Positions 1-7,478 of a DNA stretch of 14,615 nucleotides are shown one piece after another; position 1 is the first letter of the stretch; each line of letters opens with the position of its first letter. The notes beneath the pieces were generated by a model. That model was given only the letters and a program-made list of their open reading frames with translations, ran no database searches and was not told where the DNA came from. The position numbers and the translations under genes are program-made. This DNA comes from Caulobacteraceae bacterium. Lineage in GTDB: Bacteria; Pseudomonadota; Alphaproteobacteria; Caulobacterales; Caulobacteraceae. The stretch spans positions 1 to 14,615 of the forward strand of contig CANMXH010000036.1 of assembly GCA_947501315.1 (NCBI GenBank), given 5' to 3'.

Positions 1-474
1 CTGGTTGACCCAGTCGAGGGTCGCCGAGACGTCGCCCATGACCTGCTCATAGCCGGCCGCGCCGACGATCTGCTGGATCCGCGACATGTCCGTCAGGCCG
101 GCCGGGTCCTCGACCCGGCTGAAGAAGGCAGGGGCGACGGCGGCGAAGCCGGCCCTGGCCAGCCGCCGGCAGAGGTCGCGGATGTATTCGTGGACGCCGA
201 AAATCTCGGATGCGACCACCACCACCGGCCAGGGGCCGTCACCGGCCGGGCGCGCGACGAAGATCGGCAGGGCGAAACCGTCCGGGGCCGGAATGGTGGT
301 GGTATCCTGGGTCAGGCCCTCACCGTCCGTGGTGATCGGGGCTGCCTGCCCGGCCAGGGCCGCGGGGGCATAGCCGGCGAAGGCCAGTCCACCGACCACG
401 CCGGTCGCCAGCGCGCGGCGGCTGAAACGGAAATCCTCGGGCTCGGGCCCTTCAGGGCGGATCAGGTTCGGCAT
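1..474 (-). CDS. Dienelactone hydrolase family protein, Tat-exported (partial, C-terminus outside window)
   Basis: The frame opens at an ATG (472-474) and runs 158 codons to the left window edge without a stop. An SD-like GGAG sits 7 nt upstream. The first ~41 residues look like a twin-arginine signal peptide: SRRALAT at 18-24, then the hydrophobic stretch VVGGLAFAGYA, then an ALA site at 39-41, so export in folded form is likely. The mature part matches the start of the dienelactone hydrolase (carboxymethylenebutenolidase) alpha/beta-hydrolase fold: a strand PVVVVASEIFGVH at 83-95, whose Glu90 corresponds to the family's conserved Glu, then IRDLCRRLARAGFAAVAPAFF. The nucleophile elbow (usually Cys) and the Asp and His lie beyond the edge, so catalytic competence cannot be judged. 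It lies 75 nt downstream of alkB on the same strand. The substrate is unknown; exported family members are often annotated only by family. Confidence 0.85.
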   Translation of the reverse strand, partial: MPNLIRPEGPEPEDFRFSRRALATGVVGGLAFAGYAPAALAGQAAPITTDGEGLTQDTTTIPAPDGFALPIFVARPAGDGPWPVVVVASEIFGVHEYIRDLCRRLARAGFAAVAPAFFSRVEDPAGLTDMSRIQQIVGAAGYEQVMGDVSATLDWVNQ

Positions 475-531
475 CGAGCGGCTCCGGTCTTGCGAGGGCG
501 CGAGACTGACCGCGCGACCGGCCGCCGTCGA

Positions 532-548
532 GTCACGATTGTCGTGAC
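532..548. promoter_or_regulatory. 17-bp dyad (7-bp arms) between alkB and the hydrolase gene
   Basis: GTCACGA (532-538) and TCGTGAC (542-548) form a perfect inverted repeat around TTG. It begins 2 nt after the alkB stop and ends 57 nt before the hydrolase ATG. This position would suit an operator for the hydrolase gene or a short 3' hairpin of alkB. No T-run follows on the minus strand, so an intrinsic terminator is unlikely. The role is inferred from symmetry and position only. Confidence 0.3.
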
Positions 549-549
549 G

Positions 550-1167
550 CTAACGCGCCCGGCGGAGGGTCAGATTGATCCGGCCGCCCCCCGGAACCAG
601 CGTCGAGGAGCCGGCGATGACCCGGTCGATCCCGTGCCGCGCCAGCCGCGCCGGACCGGTCAGGGCGCAGACATCGCCCGAGGCCAGCCGCACCGTCCGC
701 GTCGGCCCGCCCTCTGCCGCGCCGATCCGGAACACCGCGGCATCACCCAGCGAGACGGACAGCACGGGCGCGCGGAGGTCCTGTTCGTCGCGGTCCTGAT
801 GCAGCCCCATCCTCGCCCCGCCGCGATAGAGGTTGACCAGACAGGCGTCCGGTGGATCGGGCCAGCCGGTCAGGTCGCTCCAGAGCGTCAGCAGGGTCTC
901 CGGCATGGACGGCCAGGGCGCACCGGTCTCCGGATGGGTCGGCTGGTAGCGGTAACCCGCCCGGTCCGAGACCCACCCCAGCGGGCCGAGATTGGTCATC
1001 TCGACCGAAAACGGCCGCCCGCCGGGCGTCACGGGCCGGAAAAAGGCTGACTGTTCAACGGCCGCCAGCACCCCTGCCAGCAACCCCGACTGTGCCGTCG
1101 CGCAAAGGGCTCCCGGCCAGAGCCGGAAACCCTCCATACCCGTATCGATCGCGCGCGCGGAAACCAT
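550..1167 (-). CDS. alkB: Alpha-ketoglutarate-dependent dioxygenase AlkB
   Basis: 205 aa, close to the 216 aa of E. coli AlkB. This Fe(II)/2-oxoglutarate dioxygenase repairs 1-methyladenine and 3-methylcytosine in DNA by oxidative demethylation. The recognised blocks are in order: GYRYQPTHPETGAPWPSMP at 71-89 (nucleotide-recognition lid), PDACLVNLY at 106-114, the iron site LHQDRDE with His123 and Asp125, RAPVLSVSLGDAAVFRIG, the second iron histidine in RHGIDRV (His178), and the 2-oxoglutarate arginine pair in GGRINLTLRRA (Arg196, Arg202). All catalytic residues are present. The ATG at 1165-1167 has GGAG only 1 nt upstream; an internal ATG at codon 11 (1135-1137) is an alternative but lacks a visible SD. 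The gene is divergent from dnaK. No Ada regulator or other alkylation-response gene is nearby. Confidence 0.93.
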   Translation of the reverse strand: MVSARAIDTGMEGFRLWPGALCATAQSGLLAGVLAAVEQSAFFRPVTPGGRPFSVEMTNLGPLGWVSDRAGYRYQPTHPETGAPWPSMPETLLTLWSDLTGWPDPPDACLVNLYRGGARMGLHQDRDEQDLRAPVLSVSLGDAAVFRIGAAEGGPTRTVRLASGDVCALTGPARLARHGIDRVIAGSSTLVPGGGRINLTLRRAR

Positions 1168-1226
1168 GCTCCAAGGTAGGAGCAGCCCCTCCGGCGCTCA
1201 AGCCGCGCGCTGGCGCAACTGGCAGA

Positions 1227-1253
1227 CCCTGACGGTTGAATCGTGCGTCAGGG
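1227..1253. promoter_or_regulatory. Perfect 8-bp inverted repeat upstream of the dnaK promoter
   Basis: CCCTGACG (1227-1234) and CGTCAGGG (1246-1253) are exact inverted complements separated by 11 nt. The spacer carries a GAATC (1238-1242), the recognition form of the CcrM methyltransferase in Caulobacterales. The dyad ends 10 nt before the -35 box of the predicted dnaK heat-shock promoter and lies 60 nt upstream of the alkB start. It could be an operator for either gene or a hairpin; no known operator consensus is recognised. Confidence 0.35.
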
Positions 1254-1263
1254 CTCTTTGGGA

Positions 1264-1291
1264 CTTGCGGCGGGTGGGGTGTTTCCCATAT
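1264..1291 (+). promoter_or_regulatory. RpoH (sigma-32) type heat-shock promoter of dnaK
   Basis: The -35 box CTTGCGG (1264-1270), a 13-nt spacer and the -10 box TCCCATAT (1284-1291) match the sigma-32 pattern CTTGAAA, N13-17, CCCCATNT. CTTG is intact and the -10 box matches all but its first base. The expected start near 1298 leaves a leader of about 150 nt before the dnaK ATG. Placement ahead of dnaK fits the known heat-shock control of this gene in alphaproteobacteria. No CIRCE element was seen. A second vegetative promoter may exist in 1300-1440, but I could not assign one. Confidence 0.75.
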
Positions 1292-1446
1292 CGGCCTCAA
1301 CCGCCCTGAAACCCCGCCGCTTGTGGGGCTTTGTGGCCGGAATCGTACCAACCGACCAAAGACCCTGACACCGGGGGCGGTCACGCGCGGCGCTTCGCTC
1401 TAAAAGGCCGCCGCATCGCCCGCTGAAATGGAGTGAAAGACCACCA

Positions 1447-3357
<1,911 letters not shown>

Positions 3358-3365
3358 GCCGGAAC

Positions 3366-3400
3366 ATTCCTCCCCCCGGCGCTTCGCCGGGGGGAGGAAT
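3366..3400 (+). terminator. Long perfect hairpin after dnaK (attenuator, terminator or mRNA-stabilising palindrome)
   Basis: Arms ATTCCTCCCCCCGGCG (3366-3381) and CGCCGGGGGGAGGAAT (3385-3400) pair perfectly over 16 bp around a CTT loop. It starts 8 nt after the dnaK stop codon. No U-run follows, so it is not a canonical intrinsic terminator; it could still pause or partly terminate transcription, or protect the 3' end of dnaK mRNA from exonucleases. The predicted dnaJ promoter lies 16 nt beyond it, which would suit partial uncoupling of the two genes. Confidence 0.6.
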
Positions 3401-3416
3401 GGGCCGCTTCATGAAA

Positions 3417-3444
3417 CTTGCATCATCGGACCGGGCACCCATGT
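3417..3444 (+). promoter_or_regulatory. Second RpoH-type promoter, in front of dnaJ
   Basis: The -35 box CTTGCAT (3417-3423), a 13-nt spacer and the -10 box ACCCATGT (3437-3444) repeat the geometry of the dnaK promoter exactly. The -10 box agrees with CCCCATNT at every position but the first. Transcription would start near 3451, about 70 nt before the dnaJ ATG and downstream of the hairpin. It would give dnaJ its own heat-inducible transcript besides read-through from dnaK. This rests on consensus and spacing only. Confidence 0.5.
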
Positions 3445-3520
3445 CAGTCCGGTCAGCCGATCCGGTCCGTCACCCGCCAGGAGGCGTCGGCCGGCGGCAG
3501 GGTAAGGGGACGAACGCCAC

Positions 3521-4708
3521 ATGGCGACGCGTGACTATTACGAGATCCTCGGGGTCGAACGGACCATCGACGCCGCCGGGCTGAAATCGGCCTATCATAA
3601 ACTGGCGATGCTGCATCACCCTGACCGTAACGGCGGGTGCGAGGACGCCATGGCCCGGTTCAAGGAGATTTCTGCGGCCTATTCGATCCTCTCAGACAAC
3701 CAGAAACGCGCCGCCTATGACCGGTTCGGCCATGCCGGCGTCGACGGCGGAGGCGGCGGATTCGGGGGCCAGGGCCAGGGCTTCACCGACGTCAATGACA
3801 TCTTCTCCCAGGTCTTCGGCGACGCCTTCGGCGATGTGTTCGGCGGCCGCGCCGGTGGCGGCGCACGACAGCATGGACCGCGCCGCGGCTCCGACCTGCG
3901 CTATGACATGGAGATCACCCTCGAGCAGGCCTACAAGGGCTCCGACGTCGAGATTGCGATCCCGACCACCGCCGCCTGCGAGACCTGCGAAGGCTCCGGT
4001 GCCCGCAAGGGTGCCAAGGCGACGACCTGCTCGACCTGCCAGGGCGCCGGCCGTGTGCGCTCGGCCAACGGCTTCTTCCAGGTCGAGCGGACCTGCCCCC
4101 ATTGCGGCGGGCAGGGGTCGCGCCTGTCGGCTGCGGACACCTGCACCGGCTGCGCGGGCCATGGGCAGGTGCGCAAGAACCGCAAGCTGCAGCTCAAGAT
4201 TCCGGCCGGGGTCGATGACGGATCGCGCATCCGCCTGTCCGGAGAGGGCGACGCCGGGACACGCGGCGGCCCGCGCGGCGATCTTTATGTCTTCATCTCG
4301 GTGACGCCCCACGAACTGTTCGAGCGAGACAATCTCGATCTGCTGGTCACCGTGCCCGTACCCATGACGACGGCGGCACTGGGCGGCGAGATCGAGGCAC
4401 CCTGCCTGACCTCCGAGGCCTGCGACGGCCGCTGCCGTGCGCCCGTCAACGTCCCTGCCGGGTCCCAGACCGGCAAGACCGTCCGCATCAAGGGCAAGGG
4501 CATGCCGCACCTGAACGGCAAGAACCGCGGCGATCTGGTGGTCGAGCTGTTCATCGAGACCCCGACCGATCTGACCGCGCAGCAGAAGGCGTTGCTTCAG
4601 GAGCTGGCGGCCTCGCTGGGCGAGAGCCAGACGCCGCGAAACTCGTCCTTCACCGGCAAGGCCAAACGCTTCTGGGCTGATATCCTGGGCTCGGACACAC
4701 CGCAGTAA
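3521..4708 (+). CDS. dnaJ: Chaperone protein DnaJ (Hsp40, type I)
   Basis: 395 aa, slightly longer than E. coli DnaJ (376). This co-chaperone delivers substrates to DnaK and stimulates its ATPase. The J-domain spans 1-70 with the essential HPD at 33-35. A Gly/Phe-rich linker runs ~74-114. The zinc-binding domain has four CxxCxGxG-type repeats: Cys153/156, Cys170/173, Cys192/195 and Cys208/211. Two C-terminal beta-sandwich domains and a dimerisation tail follow. An unusual segment at 290-310, where many DnaJs have a short loop before the VPAG strand, carries three extra cysteines (295, 301, 305). The ATG is supported by AAGGGGA about 11 nt upstream. It has a predicted promoter of its own and follows dnaK. 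Confidence 0.97.
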   Translation: MATRDYYEILGVERTIDAAGLKSAYHKLAMLHHPDRNGGCEDAMARFKEISAAYSILSDNQKRAAYDRFGHAGVDGGGGGFGGQGQGFTDVNDIFSQVFGDAFGDVFGGRAGGGARQHGPRRGSDLRYDMEITLEQAYKGSDVEIAIPTTAACETCEGSGARKGAKATTCSTCQGAGRVRSANGFFQVERTCPHCGGQGSRLSAADTCTGCAGHGQVRKNRKLQLKIPAGVDDGSRIRLSGEGDAGTRGGPRGDLYVFISVTPHELFERDNLDLLVTVPVPMTTAALGGEIEAPCLTSEACDGRCRAPVNVPAGSQTGKTVRIKGKGMPHLNGKNRGDLVVELFIETPTDLTAQQKALLQELAASLGESQTPRNSSFTGKAKRFWADILGSDTPQ

Positions 4709-4711
4709 CCG

Positions 4712-4849
4712 CCGTCACCCTCGGGCTTGACCCGAGGGCCAGACCGTCAGGTCCTCCGTCGATGGACAGGCTGACAGCAGCGGGAGGGCCGTCCCCGGCG
4801 CACAGCGCGCCGCCGCATCTGATCCTCGGGTCAAGCCCGAGGATGACGG
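4712..4849. repeat. Paired intergenic palindromes in inverted orientation (dnaJ-dapB gap)
   Basis: Two 26-bp units, 4712-4737 and 4824-4849, are inverted copies of each other with one mismatch. Each is itself a palindrome: CCCTCGGG/CCCGAGGG around CTTGA (4718-4738), and ATCCTCGGG/CCCGAGGAT around TCAAG (4822-4844). Between them, GTCAGGTCC (4746-4754) can pair with GGAC (4764-4767) and CTGAC (4771-4775). The unit looks like a dispersed intergenic repeat common in alphaproteobacterial genomes, often mistranslated as a peptide containing GLDPRI; this is from memory. The whole gap (4709-4896) holds nothing else apart from the dapB ribosome-binding site. It may act as a bidirectional terminator or RNA-stability element. 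Confidence 0.7.
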
Positions 4850-4885
4850 TCGGGGAGAAACGCTTCACAATACGAGAGAACTGAC

Positions 4886-4899
4886 AGGGGTCCGAGTTG
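4886..4899 (+). promoter_or_regulatory. Ribosome-binding site and TTG start of dapB
   Basis: AGGGG at 4886-4890 lies 6 nt before the TTG at 4897-4899. An in-frame TGA at 4882-4884 excludes any upstream start, and the next downstream candidates would remove the glycine-rich nucleotide-binding loop. TTG is therefore the probable initiator. Confidence 0.75.
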
Positions 4900-5646
4900 A
4901 GCGCCATCTTTCACGCCGGCATCTCCGGAGCCCGCGGCCGTATGGGCCGGGCGGTTTCGACCGCTCTGGACGCGCGCGAGGACGTGGTCGTCGCGGCCCG
5001 TTTCGACCGGGGCGAGATGCCCGACCTGTCGCTGTGCGACGTGATCATCGACTTCTCGACGCCGGACGCCTCGGTCGAGCTGGCCCGGACCTGCGCCGAA
5101 CGCGGCGGTCCGGCCCTGGTCATCGGCTCGACCGGACTCACGGCCGAACAGGAGGCCGAAATCCACGAGGCGGCCGGGAAGATCGCCATCGTCCGCAGCG
5201 GAAATTTCTCGCTGGGAGTCAACATATTGATCGGGCTGGTGGAACACGCCGCCCAGCGGCTCGATGCGGCCGACTGGGACATCGAGGTTCTGGAGACCCA
5301 TCACCGCCGGAAGGCCGACGCGCCGTCCGGCACCGCCCTGATGCTGGGCGAGGCCGCCGCCAATGGCCGCGACGTCGACCTGGCCGACGTCCGCTCCGGG
5401 CCTTACGACGGCATCACCGGGGTCCGGGAAACCGGCAGGATCGGCTTTGCCTCCCTGCGCGCCGGCGGCGTCATCGGCGAGCATACGGTGCTGTTCGCGT
5501 CTGAAGACGAAACCCTGACGCTCAGCCACTCAGCCATCGACCGGTCGCTGTTCGCCAGGGGCGCCGTCGCCGCCGCCGCCTGGGTCCGCAGCCGCAAGCC
5601 GGGCCTTTACGACATGCAGGATGTGCTGGGGTTCCGTCAGGCCTGA
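4897..5646 (+). CDS. dapB: 4-hydroxy-tetrahydrodipicolinate reductase
   Basis: 249 aa. It performs the NAD(P)H-dependent reduction in the diaminopimelate/lysine pathway, supplying peptidoglycan precursors in the cytosol. The N-terminal Rossmann loop is GARGRMG at 11-17. DVIIDFSTPD at 48-57 and GSTGL at 77-81 line the cofactor site, and GNFSLGVN at 102-109 precedes the substrate domain. The signature ETHHRRKADAPSGTAL (133-148) contains the catalytic His pair (135-136) and Lys139, and GIGFAS-like and GEHT segments follow. The protein is about 20 residues shorter than E. coli DapB (273 aa). The missing part is the loop after the second strand, since FDRGEMPDL leads directly into CDVIIDFS. It starts at TTG, ends 18 nt before the convergent dut stop, and lies 188 nt after dnaJ, so it probably has separate expression. 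Confidence 0.95.
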   Translation: MSAIFHAGISGARGRMGRAVSTALDAREDVVVAARFDRGEMPDLSLCDVIIDFSTPDASVELARTCAERGGPALVIGSTGLTAEQEAEIHEAAGKIAIVRSGNFSLGVNILIGLVEHAAQRLDAADWDIEVLETHHRRKADAPSGTALMLGEAAANGRDVDLADVRSGPYDGITGVRETGRIGFASLRAGGVIGEHTVLFASEDETLTLSHSAIDRSLFARGAVAAAAWVRSRKPGLYDMQDVLGFRQA

Positions 5647-5664
5647 CGGGAGACCCCGGCGGCC

Positions 5665-6114
5665 CTAGCGCCCCGTCGAACCGAAGCCGCCTGCGCCGCG
5701 CGCGGTCTCGTCCAGGACCCCGACCTCGACCAGGGTCGCCTGCTCATGCCTTGCGATCACAAGCTGGGCGATGCGCTCGCCGCGGCGGATCACGAACGGG
5801 TCCTGTCCATGATTGATCAGGATGACCCCGACCTCGCCGCGATAGTCGCTGTCGATGGTGCCGGGTGAGTTCAGGCAGGTCAGGCCATGCTTCAGGGCCA
5901 GACCTGAGCGCGGCCGCACCTGGGCTTCATAACCGGCCTCCAGGGCGATCTTCAGCCCCGTGGGGACCAGGGCCCGGGCCCCCGGCTCCAGCGTCACCGG
6001 CGCGTCTTCCGGCACCGCCGCGCGCAGGTCCATCCCGGCCGAGCCGCCGGTCTCATAGGCCGGCAGGGGCAGGCCCTCGGCATGGGGCAGGCGTTCGACG
6101 CGGACGGTGGTCAT
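5665..6114 (-). CDS. dut: Deoxyuridine 5'-triphosphate nucleotidohydrolase (dUTPase)
   Basis: 149 aa, the normal size for a homotrimeric dUTPase. It hydrolyses dUTP to dUMP and pyrophosphate, which prevents uracil incorporation and feeds dTMP synthesis. All five family motifs are present: AGMDLRA (26-32), PRSG (68-71), GTIDSDYRGE (85-94, with the catalytic-water Asp88 and uracil-pocket Tyr91), RIAQLV (114-119) and the P-loop-like RGAGGFGSTG (139-148). The ATG at 6112-6114 is chosen because the frame upstream of it overlaps the end of coaBC and has no family similarity. The start is 13 nt after the coaBC stop, so the two are probably co-transcribed; the dut-coaBC pairing is common in proteobacteria. 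Confidence 0.97.
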   Translation of the reverse strand: MTTVRVERLPHAEGLPLPAYETGGSAGMDLRAAVPEDAPVTLEPGARALVPTGLKIALEAGYEAQVRPRSGLALKHGLTCLNSPGTIDSDYRGEVGVILINHGQDPFVIRRGERIAQLVIARHEQATLVEVGVLDETARGAGGFGSTGR

Positions 6115-6127
6115 GCGGGCGCGGCTT

Positions 6128-7354
6128 TCAGGACCTGAAGTGATCGGCGATGCGGGCGGCGAGCTTTCTCGCCACCTCGGCCTTGGACTGGCGCGGCCAG
6201 GTCTCGGCCGTGCCGTCGCGGGTGAACAGGGTGACCGTATTGCCGTCCGCGCCGAAGACGTCGTCGGAGACGTCATTGCCGACGATCCAGTCGCAGCCCT
6301 TGCGCGACAGCTTGGAGCGGGCATTGACCTCGAGGTCGGTCGTTTCGGCGGCAAAGCCCACCACCAGTTTCGGCCGCTTCTTCCCGGGCGCGGATATGCC
6401 CGCGAGGATGTCGGGGTTTTCGATCAGGGACAGGGACGGCGGACCGCCGGGGGCCTTCTTGATCTTGCCCGAGGCGACGCCGTCGACGCGCCAGTCGGCG
6501 ACCGCCGCGCTCATCACGGCAATATCCGCAGGCAGGGCCGAGGTCACGGCCGCCTGCATCTCGCGCGCGGTCTCGACCCACAGACGCTCGACGCCGACCG
6601 GCGCGGCCAGGGCGACAGGACCCGAGACCAGGGTCACCTGCGCGCCCAGTCGGGCAAGGGCTTCGGCGATGGCATAGCCCTGTTTGCCGCTGGAGCGATT
6701 GGTCAGGCCCCGCACGGGATCGATCGGCTCGAAGGTCGGACCGGCGGTCACCACGGCCCGGCGCCCGGCCAGGGGACGTCCGTCCGGACCAGCCAGCAAG
6801 GCCTCGATCGCGCCCAGGATCACCGCCGGCTCCGCCATCCGGCCGGGCCCGAACTCGCCACAGGCCATTTCACCGTCGTCGGGTCCGACCACAGCCACGC
6901 CGTGGAAGCCGTCGAACGCCTTTAGCCGCACCATGTTCGCCTGCACCGCCGGATGCTGCCACATCCGCACATTCATGGCCGGGGCCAGCAGCACGCGCTT
7001 GTCGGTGGCCAGCAGGGTGGTAGAGGCCAGATCGTCGGCCATTCCGTTGGCCGCCCTGGCGATCAGGCCCGCCGTCGCCGGTGCCACGACCACCAGATCG
7101 GCCCAGCGCGACAGCTCGATATGGCCCATGACCGTCTCGTCGTCAGGCATGAAAAGTTCGCTGCGCACAGGATGGCCGGTCAGGGCGGCCAGGGACATCG
7201 GAGTCACAAACGCAGCGCCGGCTGCGGTCAGTATGCTCATGACCTCCGCCCCGCCCTTTTTCAGCAGGCGCACCAGCTCCAGCGCCTTGTAGGCGGCGAT
7301 GCCGCCGCCGACGATCAGCAGGATCTTGCGTCCGGACAGCGAGGCTGGGGTCAT
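6128..7354 (-). CDS. coaBC: Bifunctional phosphopantothenoylcysteine decarboxylase / phosphopantothenate-cysteine ligase
   Basis: 408 aa, full length. It carries out two consecutive steps of coenzyme A synthesis: ligation of cysteine to 4'-phosphopantothenate, then FMN-dependent decarboxylation. The CoaC part (~1-185) has GGGIAAYKALELVRLL at 16-31, the active-site His78 in GHIELSRWADL, APAMNVRMW at 124-132 (Asn128), and the substrate lid ACGEFGPGRM (164-173) with catalytic Cys165. The CoaB part (~195-408) has TAGPTFEPIDPVR, NRSSGKQG at 219-226 (dimer and CTP region), MSAAVADWR at 281-289 and the KIKK segment at 297-300 that holds the catalytic lysine in this family. NPDILA and VGFAAET complete the fold. 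The ATG at 7352-7354 has no strong SD. It is divergent from the lipoprotein gene and leads the dut operon. Confidence 0.97.
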   Translation of the reverse strand: MTPASLSGRKILLIVGGGIAAYKALELVRLLKKGGAEVMSILTAAGAAFVTPMSLAALTGHPVRSELFMPDDETVMGHIELSRWADLVVVAPATAGLIARAANGMADDLASTTLLATDKRVLLAPAMNVRMWQHPAVQANMVRLKAFDGFHGVAVVGPDDGEMACGEFGPGRMAEPAVILGAIEALLAGPDGRPLAGRRAVVTAGPTFEPIDPVRGLTNRSSGKQGYAIAEALARLGAQVTLVSGPVALAAPVGVERLWVETAREMQAAVTSALPADIAVMSAAVADWRVDGVASGKIKKAPGGPPSLSLIENPDILAGISAPGKKRPKLVVGFAAETTDLEVNARSKLSRKGCDWIVGNDVSDDVFGADGNTVTLFTRDGTAETWPRQSKAEVARKLAARIADHFRS

Positions 7355-7463
7355 GGCGCTGATCTAGCGATGCGGCCGCACGGCGTCGAGGGGGGCCGGA
7401 CAATCAGGAACATTGCACGAACGGATGACCTGTGGTTATCTTCGTGTCGGTCCCGCACAACCG

Positions 7464-7478
7464 AAGGAGGGTATCATG
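7464..7478 (+). promoter_or_regulatory. Strong ribosome-binding site of the lipoprotein gene
   Basis: AAGGAGG at 7464-7470 lies 5 nt upstream of the ATG at 7476-7478. This decides the start: a longer frame from a TTG at 7413 would add 21 residues in front of the signal peptide and bury the site inside the coding region. Confidence 0.85.

Noticed and set aside
4650..4907. An 85-codon minus-strand frame across the dnaJ-dapB gap
   Set aside because: Its peptide (containing GLDPRI) is the translation of the palindromic repeat, a known type of spurious annotation.
5644..5680. Possible terminator hairpin GACGGG/CCCGTC at the dapB-dut convergence
   Set aside because: The stem is only 6 bp with a loop of over 20 nt and no U-run, and it extends into the dut coding sequence.
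7413..7441. Possible vegetative promoter TTGCAC-N17-TTATCT before the lipoprotein gene
   Set aside because: The -35 box is only half consensus and the -10 box matches poorly; not better than chance in this gap.
7413..7475. N-terminal extension of the lipoprotein from a TTG at 7413
   Set aside because: It would put 21 polar residues ahead of the signal peptide; the strong AAGGAGG before the ATG at 7476 decides for the shorter form.
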